DNA from: Kangiella sp. HZ709
GTDB taxonomy: Bacteria; Pseudomonadota; Gammaproteobacteria; Enterobacterales; Kangiellaceae
Length of the DNA: 64,000 bases
Reading direction: 5' to 3'
Assembly (NCBI RefSeq): GCF_009674675.1
Contig: NZ_WKJC01000001.1
Location: 875,031 to 939,030, forward strand
Position numbers and translations under genes: made by a program. This document shows, piece by piece, positions 8,201 through 14,701 of the stretch (the stretch's first letter is position 1; each line of letters opens with the position of its first letter). The notes below the pieces were generated by a model, which searched no databases, was not told where the DNA came from, and was given only the letters and a program-made list of their open reading frames with translations.

Positions 8201-10069
8201 AAATGTGGTTTCTGGTAAACAGTAAGTCCCGCCAGTTAGGCCACATTCAGTTACACCTTGAATTAAACTTCTTTGGCTGGTTCCACTGGCTGCGTAACGT
8301 AAACGGTACTCTCTAATATAACTAGATTGATATTGTGTTTGAACTTTTAATAAACGTTTACTGCTTTGAGTTAAACCTCCGGCTAAGTAGGAGCGGCTCA
8401 CATCAGGTCGGTTGTCATAAATCATTCGAACGTGACGATCACCATCAGAACCATTAGAACCAGTATAGTGGATAGCTGTTAGAAGATGTTCACCATTTCC
8501 ATAATTATTGTAATCGTAGGTGATCGTATTTTTTGATGGATCTTGTACTTCTGCAATTGCCCAAGTCAAAATTTGAGATTTGCCGCCAGCTTTATGTTGC
8601 GAATTACTGCTTAAGCCATATTTAGAAATTCGACCGTCTTTATGGTAAACGGTAAAATTGGATGATGAGTTAATATTACCTGACTGAACAACTTTAGCGA
8701 AATTATCTAACTCGGTTCGGTATACTGCTCCTGAAACTCCGTAGGTTCCAGAGGTTCTGATTAACCTCTGTCCATCTAAGCAAAGTTTATCTGACGCTGA
8801 ATAATTAACACCTCGACTATAACCATCTTGAGCAAATGTCGCGCCACAACGATGAATGGATGAGCCCCCAGATAGTGACCAACCCACACCAGCTACGCCG
8901 TTGCTTGAGCGAGACGAGTAACCTAACGATACTGACGGCTGCATACCAGCACGTCCCGGCGGAATGACGATTGGGATATTGTAAGTCGCTGCACCGCCGG
9001 ATACACCGCCAGAGCCCTCAAGCGCTCCAACATTAGTATTACCACTTAATACCGGCGTATCTCCCGACCATGCCGCATCAGGAACTGTGCCGCCGGTATT
9101 TTGCCAATTAATATTACCTTGAGGAATGCTTACCACGACATTCGAAGAGCCTTTGGCGCTGCCACATCCAGCTGAATTACAACCTCTGGCTTGATAGGCA
9201 TAAGTACCGTTGATTTTACCTGAGATAGACTTAGTACGAGAAGCACCGTTACTTATCCAAGCACCCCAAGTACCATTAGTGGCTTCTCGGTATTGATAGG
9301 AAGCGGGGCTATTCGATGAAGCTCCCCAAGACACTGTATAAGCTCCATCAGTACTTGAAGAACCATCGCTAATTGTTATTGATGAGGGCGGCCCAGGAAC
9401 AACGGGAATATTGACTACAACATTTGAGGAAGTCTTAGCACTGCCACAACCAGCGGAGTTACAACCTCTAGCTTGATAAGCATAAGTTCCGTTAGCTTTA
9501 CCCGTTATAGATTTAATGCGAGAAGTGCCGTTACCAACCCAAGAACCCCATGTGCCATTGGTGGACTCTCGATACTGATAAGATGTTGGACTATTTGATG
9601 AAGCGCCCCAAGATACTGTGTAAGCGCCATCTGCGCTTGAAGAATCATCGCTTATTGATATCGAAGAAGGCGTCCCTGGAATTAAAACTACCGATACAGC
9701 TATTGAACCACTGGTTGTGGCATCACTGCATTGAGGGCTGGCTAAAGCGTGGCAGCCTTTCACTTGATATCGATAGGTACCCGTTGAGCGACCACTGATA
9801 CTAACACTGGTGCCAATAACGGTATTCCAGCTTGGTGACCAAACGCCATTAACTTCCTCTCGCCATTGGTAGTTCGCGGCATGATTGGAAGTCGTCCAGC
9901 TAACAGTATAGTTTCCTGTAGAAGATGAGCTAGGAACTGTTACTGAACTAATTGGCCAAGGTTGCGGCTGACTGGGAATACCTCCTCCACCAGGAAAAGC
10001 ATGAGTGAATTGAGTTAGTGACACTAGAAGCAGCGTCATCGAGTAGATAATACGTTTGGAATTCAACAT
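2252..10069 (-). CDS. SpvB/Rhs-family polymorphic toxin with FnIII-like repeats
   Basis: Giant exported protein of 2605 residues. In order: Sec signal peptide (about 1-24, ending FTHA); three fibronectin-III-like units (about 35-125, 129-222, 223-316), the last two nearly identical; an SpvB-type N-terminal domain from about 350 (Y-N-I-P-I-V-I-P-P-G-R-A-G and S-L-S-Y-like GYSSRSSNGVAGVGWSL); a propeller with six D-x-N-G-D-G-type FG-GAP motifs between about 650 and 1105; a long YD/Rhs repeat shell (about 1400-2200); and the Rhs core ending GRFLSVDP...NPLAGTDPTGY at about 2326. The last 279 residues form a variable tip containing a linker rich in K, a hydrophobic pre-toxin-like stretch (ITPIVGDIKAIYDAAND... 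GILPFVGDAAS) and an unrecognised terminal domain. This is the layout of Tc/Rhs cocoon toxins that carry a releasable C-terminal effector. The signal peptide suggests Sec export rather than a PAAR-type VI secretion partner. The gene following it by ATGA overlap is the immunity candidate. Confidence 0.9.
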   Translation of the reverse strand: MLNSKRIIYSMTLLLVSLTQFTHAFPGGGGIPSQPQPWPISSVTVPSSSSTGNYTVSWTTSNHAANYQWREEVNGVWSPSWNTVIGTSVSISGRSTGTYRYQVKGCHALASPQCSDATTSGSIAVSVVLIPGTPSSISISDDSSSADGAYTVSWGASSNSPTSYQYRESTNGTWGSWVGNGTSRIKSITGKANGTYAYQARGCNSAGCGSAKTSSNVVVNIPVVPGPPSSITISDGSSSTDGAYTVSWGASSNSPASYQYREATNGTWGAWISNGASRTKSISGKINGTYAYQARGCNSAGCGSAKGSSNVVVSIPQGNINWQNTGGTVPDAAWSGDTPVLSGNTNVGALEGSGGVSGGAATYNIPIVIPPGRAGMQPSVSLGYSSRSSNGVAGVGWSLSGGSSIHRCGATFAQDGYSRGVNYSASDKLCLDGQRLIRTSGTYGVSGAVYRTELDNFAKVVQSGNINSSSNFTVYHKDGRISKYGLSSNSQHKAGGKSQILTWAIAEVQDPSKNTITYDYNNYGNGEHLLTAIHYTGSNGSDGDRHVRMIYDNRPDVSRSYLAGGLTQSSKRLLKVQTQYQSSYIREYRLRYAASGTSQRSLIQGVTECGLTGGTYCLPETTFDWYDDSVTHSSENIPTYLGDFEPYDDLDAADLNGDGIPEFIKLKRSILSYLFGLPAYSTVIVKDESGNAQNTIQINNPYVYEGQTVDLDLNGKSERAKLKWQKISDANYKTFLATGITYDWIDGSQIKGVEVAFPSAITVTKHPTSPRPEATFSDVNNDGFQDVLVETVQGSQRKLALYLHNGNATSPNFNYWGIVTNLDTGSFFAGAYEPTVWERYSIQDINGDGISDIVLSLRTELSKAEVNKYVLGSISNSGVLSFGPKQSASNFGLPANTFYNYFTWADINGDGLQDYVSVEGTSSPYWAVRINKGNGTFDAVKSLGTAVGTHYWDGYAVVKTWNHTDLTAKPLTYQSQYSKAQPYFGGAIVADYDADGKDEILVPTEAIDGFCYTHVIPDVSEAPICNDNLHRTINKVSADPKVRADKGFYATKDVRRFKWSVLKFDQNSNGSFSSTVTPDVVNAPLNTAEHASFKVKDVNGDGLVDFVIKMAKGYCIDNRNKNWCGGLSDDFTVGAFSPVPPNAGKLVIKYNTTSKTTANTYSAVDSIQSITNGLDNTVKWQYSPIAHNAGRSASDLQLYKVPTADNQRYVGGQPNSKYFYFGSSMHVVSAMDKSDGIGGFNKTQYGYREAVYNRQGRGFQGFRSVIVDDLSDVDSNKHIRSVSDFHQKFPLAGKLEQTRTCLVSSGSEACNSGLINKAYYKWDLWRDGVKKQTVDNAAEDFSAQVFDGQTSVNRYWVSPYNQFSYDYLTKSGHNQAMTVSDWINHTYQNFVFDTNGCQTYERKFSHEPGNVNRSEAVSNNYYHTPNTSSWWLCKPNYSLTTTKAVSGRATDYAAIQSGTDFQKQVKTTYVFDNSHRKPKQITTIATQGQGTAAGLDSVVHTAYNSHGLPISVISDGEHYTGADMADRNVSTTYTADGYFVNSVTNSKGHVTATEVDPIHGQATKVIDPNGQVTTMTYDAFGRVRSTKLPGEPTQWVAYDWCSGVNGGSAWCFSFPEKKYRVYTIKNGTPRNLKYFDGFNRENYSITRNFEDDHWYYTWNKFNNKGQKTHEATLNGGVTTWQYTYFNSYDALGRLTKKQTPQSDGGHLPTTYQYDGFVTNINAGGLLMARKYNGLGQLVWTKDAHNNYTRYAYDGTGNPITLQDANGNPIYAKYNALGQKEYVDDPNMGKKFFWYNTFGEVEKEKDANLTELTYSYDTLGRMTQRWTNGTRSGYWYWDNGNVANYQGLLRWSYDGPSTANARVKYHYYGKTTGGKLYETQTKYRHNESGSFTDYDIIHYVDNNFGRPKGMKYNTTGLTLAYDYNPQGYMSRVKNANGGYVYQEIKDLDNHGKVTSQWMGHGVMTQTASYDPATAQMTMIKSQKTSGATRLHELTYSYDDFSNLNMQVMIASNGVSNSEDYQYDSLHRLIQSDRTLNTTGQYNTITYNYDAVGNFTKKSDYANTYTYGVLGKDVRKAGPNAVSRIVRPNNLGSMTYYYDNNGNLKNQLVYNASGVRQTAQEKIITYNEFNKPLTIKKGNITSGFSYGVDLMRYKQVKTGAAGGTITTYYIDKLLEKEVQGSTTKYKHYIGDVAIQTKKNSTWEIGFTHRDRLGSVVTITDHMGNLKEHRSFDPFGKPRKGDFVEPSQNTFTSITGLTQMNRTTERGFTDHEHLDDHELIHMNGRAYDYNLGRFLSVDPVIQAPGNSQSMNPYSYIMNNPLAGTDPTGYTANCGGTVMECGTGGPEQPEKPDPEDDNGKGEKEKKKVTIEELLKRAQKGEKIIIKGKDGSETTIEKNKRGYIDVTKDGRTRSYTYVSGGTSKKGGCGRANRSGCNYSSKQKDAGGMPVGSGASPEFLVDITPIVGDIKAIYDAANDPSAVNIGGAVLGILPFVGDAASAGLKGTKGLENLRGAAKRLGVDLGSVKIIDGVAHIKINLTDSLNPNDLLAMKDALRASGAKSIQVQTGFIANTGLDRVLFKKASAGRTFVGGKVRLSDVKGSDYILDYDL
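9125..9685 (-). repeat. Tandem 282-base coding repeat (FnIII-like units 2 and 3)
   Basis: Two adjacent copies of a 94-residue unit within the Rhs gene. Both contain SSxSISD/SSITISD, DGAYTVSWGASSNSP, SYQYRE.TNGTWG, GTYAYQARGCNSAGCGSAK and SSNVVV at the same spacing. DNA identity between the copies is high by eye, which points to a fairly recent duplication or ongoing gene conversion. The first FnIII-like unit (about 9700-9960) is clearly related but more diverged. Confidence 0.85.
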
Positions 10070-10299
10070 CTTAATACCTTTATAACTAATTAAAGCAAAG
10101 CAATTTCAATTGGCGGTATTATCCGTTGTATATAACAAAGTCAGATATCAAGAGAGGGACATAAAATATAGAAATGTCCATAAAAAGTTACGAATTTAGG
10201 ACTAAAAGTATCGATTTATGTAAGTCATATTTGACTTTGATAAAAGATATAACTATTCTCGGCTGGAATTTAAAACAAGTACCGATTAGAGGAATTCAT

Positions 10300-10629
10300 A
10301 TGACTAAATTCTATAAATTATTTTTTATAGTTGCCGTTTTTTTATTAAGTGTTAATGCTAAAGCTAGCTTTTTTGATAATCCGCCACCTTTTTACCAGTT
10401 TCAACAATGCACTCATAATGGAATTGCATATAAGGTTGTGGCGTTTGGTGCAAAGTGCCCTTCTTTTAGCCACTCAAACCCTGCAATTCGAACAGTTATT
10501 GATGACCCAGAAGGGTTGATTAATCAACATCACGACCAAGATCATGTTATGGGAGTCTCAATAAATAAGGATGAAGACATTCATGATCCTAGTTGTGCAC
10601 TAGGAAAAGAACCTATTGAAACTGTTTAG
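10300..10629 (+). CDS. Small secreted protein of unknown function
   Basis: A 109-residue protein with an N-terminal signal peptide: MTKFYKLFF, a hydrophobic core, and a likely cleavage after VNAKA. I chose the ATG at 10300 because AGAGGA lies just upstream and the signal peptide starts there; an upstream in-frame ATG at 10174 would bury the signal peptide behind 42 residues. The mature part is small, contains His/Asp-rich segments (NQHHDQDHVMG) and three cysteines, and resembles no family I know. It is divergent from the Rhs gene and lies directly upstream of the hybrid sensor gene, whose TTG start falls inside its last codons. A terminator hairpin begins 16 bases after its stop. Confidence 0.7.
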   Translation: MTKFYKLFFIVAVFLLSVNAKASFFDNPPPFYQFQQCTHNGIAYKVVAFGAKCPSFSHSNPAIRTVIDDPEGLINQHHDQDHVMGVSINKDEDIHDPSCALGKEPIETV

Positions 10630-13600
10630 TTCGATACTTGTTACAACAGCCATACCAAATTTTGTAAAACAGGTATGGCTGTTTTTTATTGTTCTATTTA
10701 CCTTCCCTTTCAGCGCTCAATCCAAACAGTTCAGTAACTTTTCGGTTAATGAAGGCCTGCCAGATAGACTAGTAAGAACCATCGCTCAAGACGAACTAGG
10801 CTTTATCTGGATTGGAACGCCTCAAGGCTTAGTAAGATTTGATGGTTATAACTTTAAATACTTTAAAACATCTAACAATGACCCTTATATACAATCAATA
10901 CATAAAGATAACTTTAGTAATTTTTATCTGGGCCATAGAGCAAAGGGGCTGTCATTAAAAGAAAAAGCACTTTTCCGCTCTAGTTCGATAATTCACAATA
11001 ACCTCAGTGTTTACAACATAACAAGTAACAAAACAAACTTATTCTTATCTACGACCGAAGGACTGTTTATCTACCCTTATACAGATGGTCAAGTTAACCT
11101 CGAAAAAAACACAACATTATTAGAAAAGAACGAAGCTGTAATAACCGCTTTAGAGTCAAATGATTTTTTATTGGTGGGAAAAAGAAAAGGATTAAGTATT
11201 TATAAGAAAGCTCCCAATCAACAATATCGATTAGCGAAAACAAAATTTAAAAGCCACAAGATTAACGCCATTGAAAGATTCGAAGATAAAATTTACGTCG
11301 GAACAAATAAAGGCCTTTATTTATTAAAAAAAGGCCTTGGAGTTGACTCACCAGAACAACCCATCATTAGAGAAACTGTGTCTAGATTAACAGTTATCCA
11401 TGATGAATTATGGGTGGCTACTCAATTAAATGGGGTATATAAGCTAAAAAACACTTCACTTTCTCATATGTCACATAAGCCATTCGTTAAAAATTCGCTA
11501 CCAGATAATACGATCAATACGAGTTTCCTAGATTATTCTAATAACATTTGGTTAGGCACTTTCGAAAAAGGAGTGATAGCGACTAATAATCAAAAGCTTG
11601 CGTTTAATAATATCGAATATGAGCAAAGCTGTATTTCCCAAAGAGTCATCAAAGCTTTTTTAAAAATTGATAACAGTTTATTAGTTGGTACTGATTCAGG
11701 TTCTTATTTACTAACAAAAGCTAGCTGCACACCTATCCAGAATATCGAGAAACCAAGTGAGAAACTTGCCATTTACTCATTCAGTGAACAATCTGACTCT
11801 GTAATATTGATGGGAACAAATTTGGGGTTAGCAAAAATAAATCTTGAAGAAACACCATCTTATTCATTACTAAACACACATAGAAAGCCCAATTACTTTA
11901 TTTTTCCTTTTGAGAAAAACAACTACCTCGTAGGTAGTTATGATGGCCTATACTCTTATAACTCTGATAATCATCATTTTTCAAAAGTAACTGGTAGCAA
12001 AGCTATTGCTAATGCAGCCTTTTATCAAGCTGCAATATATTCAGGCTCAGTAATATTTGCCACATCTAACGGCATAGCTGAGTTAAATTCTGAACAGAAA
12101 ATATCAAAATTTGCCGTCACCTCTGATATCAAGGAAAAGATTTTTGGGCTTTTAAATCATAGTGATGAACTGTTATTTTTTGGTGAGCTAGGGAAACTAT
12201 ACAAATACACTAAGCATAATAAAAAATTGGAAACCTTCTCATTACCATTAGCGGCTACCAATATTAAAGTTCTTTCTGCCAGCCAAGCTAATAATAAACT
12301 ATGGCTTGGAACTTCCAATGGTTTATACACATTCACACTCTCTGATAGTACCTTTAAAAGATACACTATTGATGACGGTCTCATTGATAATAGCCTTGTA
12401 CTAGCTAGTTCCTACCAAAGCCCTGATGGAAAACTTTATTTCGGTGGCCGTAATGGCTTTAATGCCTTCTATCCTGAGGATATCAAAGATAACTTGGTGC
12501 CACCGAAGGTGGCTTTAACCAAACTGACTCGCTTTAATGAAGAAGTCGTTGTTGGTGAAGATTACGAGGGCTTTTCGATTGAATCGCCCATTGAGTATTT
12601 GGATGAGCTGGAGATAGCCCATCGTGATTACGTGATGGGCTTTGAGTTTGCTGGCTTACACTTTGCCGACCCTATGCGCAATCAGTATCAATACAAACTC
12701 GAAGGCTTCCATGAAGACTGGGTGTCCACCGATGCCAAGAATAGAACGGCGACCTTTACCAATCTTTCTCCTGGCGATTACACCTTTAGAGTCCGCGCCG
12801 CCAATAAGGATGGTATCTGGTCATTAGAAGAAGACAACGTCGCTTTGAAGATTAAAGTCCACCCTGCTCCGTGGCTATCTTGGTGGGCTTTTACTTTGTA
12901 TGGCTTAATAGTTTTAGGCTCCATTCTTTGGTTTATCCGCTATCGCACTCAAGCAGCCATTGCCCGCTCTCGGGAGTTAGAGCTTGAAGTCGCTTCACGC
13001 ACCAAAGAGATAGCCACCCAGAAGAATGTGATTGAGTCACTGCTGGAGCGTAAGAATGAGCTGTTTGCGAATATCTCCCACGAGTTCAGAACGCCATTGA
13101 CTCTAATCTTAGGACCACTGGAGAAAGAGCTCAAAGCCTTGGATTCCCCGAAGAATCCTAAACACCTGCAAATGATTCAACGTAATGCCACTCGATTGTT
13201 AGGCATGGTGGAGCAAATCTTAAAGCTGACTGAGCTGAAAAAAGAAGACACGGTCAATAAGGTGCCGCATGCGGTGAATCCTGCCCTTGAAGCCATTGTG
13301 GAATCCTTTGCCTCATTAGCGGAGTCCAAGCAGATAGCGTTATCGCTAAGCTTGGATACAGACGCTAACGTCATGGCCGCTAACGATGCCTTAGAGGTAA
13401 TGGTGGGTAATCTCGTCTCTAACGCCATTAAGTACACCCCAGAAGGTGGGCAAGTCTTTGTTCAATCCAAGCTATTGGATAATACTATCCAAATACAAGT
13501 CACCGATACGGGTGTGGGCATGACCAAAGCCCAGCAAGACGAGGTGTTTGAGCGCTTTGTTCGTTTGGATAAAACCAGTGACATTGCCGGAACCGGCATT

Positions 13601-14614
13601 GGCCTTTCCATCGTCAAAGAGCTTATCCTTGCTCATGACGGACAAGTGCAGGTCGAGTCAGTCGATGGTCAAGGCTCAACCTTTACCATAACCTTGCCGA
13701 CAACCGAGCAGGCAGCGCTCTCCGATACGCATTCGATTAAGTCCATTGAGCATTTAACCCAAGGCGACACTGCTGCTTCTGAGGTAACTCAAACTAGCGA
13801 AGAGAGTCTAACCGATACTCAACAAGAGCTGGTCCTTATCATTGATGATAATCCTGACATGAGGGATTACATCCAAGAAGTCTTAAGTTCAAACTATCAT
13901 TGCATCACCGCCGATAGAGGCGAAGCTGGGATTGAGCTTGCCAAAGCACAAGTTCCTGACCTGATTATCTGTGACATTATGATGCCGGGTATTGATGGCT
14001 ATGAAGTGGCTAAGCGATTACGAGACGATATCATCACCTCACACATACCACTGGTACTCCTCACCGCTAAAGGCGACAAAGAATCCCGTATTCAAGGCTG
14101 GAATGAAAACATCGATGACTACATGACCAAGCCTTTTGATGAGGAGGAGTTAAGAGCACGTGTCGGCAACATTATCGACATCCGAAATATCTTAAGCCGT
14201 AAAGCAGGACAAGAAGTTACATCGACTGAAAGCAAGCTTGATAAAGCAAGTCAGCCAGAAACACAAAAACCACCTGCTAAAACACTTAACAAAAAAGAGC
14301 AGGCCTTTGTCGATAAGCTCATGACTGTCATTGAAGACAACTACCAAAATCCCGAGCTAAAGCGACAAGATATAGCTTCTTTAATGGCCATCAGTGAGCG
14401 GCAATTGCAGCGTAAACTTAAGTCGCTTATTGATCAGAGCTCAATTGAAATTTTAAGAGAGTTGAGACTTGAAAAAGCTGCAGCTAAATTACAAGATGGC
14501 CTTCAAGTAAATTTGGTTGCGGATTCATGTGGCTTTGGCTCTCCATCTCATTTTATCTATAGTTTTAAAGCAAAATTTGGCAAGACCCCCAAGCAGTTTC
14601 AAACGCAACATTGA
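10616..14614 (+). CDS. Hybrid two-component sensor kinase/response regulator (HTCS)
   Basis: A 1332-residue one-piece signalling protein. N-terminal hydrophobic export signal (about 20-36, WLFFIVLFTFPFSAQS); repeated two-component propeller blades (LGFIWIGTPQGLVRFDGYNF and similar) to about 640; a Y_Y_Y domain (YQYKLEGFHEDW, SPGDYTFRVRAANKDGIW); a membrane segment near 757-780; a HisKA domain with His822 in S-H-E-F-R-T-P; a HATPase domain with the N box and GTGIGLSIV; a receiver domain with acceptor Asp1120 in CDIMMPG; and a C-terminal AraC-type DNA-binding domain with GFGSPSHFIYSFKAKFGKTP. Such proteins sense a periplasmic ligand, often an oligosaccharide, and activate nearby genes; no carbohydrate genes are visible here. 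The start is TTG at 10616 with AGGAAAAG upstream, and no other in-frame ATG, GTG or TTG precedes the propeller. Base composition jumps near position 12450. Confidence 0.9.
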   Translation: MKLFSSILVTTAIPNFVKQVWLFFIVLFTFPFSAQSKQFSNFSVNEGLPDRLVRTIAQDELGFIWIGTPQGLVRFDGYNFKYFKTSNNDPYIQSIHKDNFSNFYLGHRAKGLSLKEKALFRSSSIIHNNLSVYNITSNKTNLFLSTTEGLFIYPYTDGQVNLEKNTTLLEKNEAVITALESNDFLLVGKRKGLSIYKKAPNQQYRLAKTKFKSHKINAIERFEDKIYVGTNKGLYLLKKGLGVDSPEQPIIRETVSRLTVIHDELWVATQLNGVYKLKNTSLSHMSHKPFVKNSLPDNTINTSFLDYSNNIWLGTFEKGVIATNNQKLAFNNIEYEQSCISQRVIKAFLKIDNSLLVGTDSGSYLLTKASCTPIQNIEKPSEKLAIYSFSEQSDSVILMGTNLGLAKINLEETPSYSLLNTHRKPNYFIFPFEKNNYLVGSYDGLYSYNSDNHHFSKVTGSKAIANAAFYQAAIYSGSVIFATSNGIAELNSEQKISKFAVTSDIKEKIFGLLNHSDELLFFGELGKLYKYTKHNKKLETFSLPLAATNIKVLSASQANNKLWLGTSNGLYTFTLSDSTFKRYTIDDGLIDNSLVLASSYQSPDGKLYFGGRNGFNAFYPEDIKDNLVPPKVALTKLTRFNEEVVVGEDYEGFSIESPIEYLDELEIAHRDYVMGFEFAGLHFADPMRNQYQYKLEGFHEDWVSTDAKNRTATFTNLSPGDYTFRVRAANKDGIWSLEEDNVALKIKVHPAPWLSWWAFTLYGLIVLGSILWFIRYRTQAAIARSRELELEVASRTKEIATQKNVIESLLERKNELFANISHEFRTPLTLILGPLEKELKALDSPKNPKHLQMIQRNATRLLGMVEQILKLTELKKEDTVNKVPHAVNPALEAIVESFASLAESKQIALSLSLDTDANVMAANDALEVMVGNLVSNAIKYTPEGGQVFVQSKLLDNTIQIQVTDTGVGMTKAQQDEVFERFVRLDKTSDIAGTGIGLSIVKELILAHDGQVQVESVDGQGSTFTITLPTTEQAALSDTHSIKSIEHLTQGDTAASEVTQTSEESLTDTQQELVLIIDDNPDMRDYIQEVLSSNYHCITADRGEAGIELAKAQVPDLIICDIMMPGIDGYEVAKRLRDDIITSHIPLVLLTAKGDKESRIQGWNENIDDYMTKPFDEEELRARVGNIIDIRNILSRKAGQEVTSTESKLDKASQPETQKPPAKTLNKKEQAFVDKLMTVIEDNYQNPELKRQDIASLMAISERQLQRKLKSLIDQSSIEILRELRLEKAAAKLQDGLQVNLVADSCGFGSPSHFIYSFKAKFGKTPKQFQTQH
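10645..10687 (+). terminator. Intrinsic terminator hairpin inside the sensor ORF
   Basis: Perfect 12-base inverted repeat AACAGCCATACC (10645-10656) and GGTATGGCTGTT (10672-10683) with a 15-base loop, followed at once by a run of six T ending at 10687 and then ATTGTT. It lies 16 bases after the stop of the small secreted protein gene and has all the hallmarks of a Rho-independent terminator. It also lies within codons 10-24 of the hybrid sensor gene that starts at 10616, so full-length sensor mRNA starting upstream must read through it. Confidence 0.85.
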
Positions 14615-14647
14615 AATAAAAAACTTCTACAGTTAGTCGATAAAAAA

Positions 14648-14671
14648 AGCCTCATCGTGTTAGATGAGGCT
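14648..14671. terminator. Bidirectional intrinsic terminator
   Basis: Nine-base inverted repeat AGCCTCATC (14648-14656) and GATGAGGCT (14663-14671), loop GTGTTA, flanked by a run of A on the left (14642-14648) and by TTCTACTTTT on the right. It lies between the convergent sensor gene and DUF885 gene and can end both transcripts. Confidence 0.85.
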
Positions 14672-14701
14672 TCTACTTTTAGACTAGAACTAAAGTAAGG
14701 T

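Noticed and set aside
9125-9960. CRISPR-like or minisatellite array
   Set aside because: The repetition is in frame, about 282 bases long, and encodes FnIII-like domains of the Rhs protein.
10174-10299. N-terminal extension of the small secreted protein from an upstream ATG
   Set aside because: It would place 42 residues in front of an obvious signal peptide, and the better ribosome binding site lies before the ATG at 10300.
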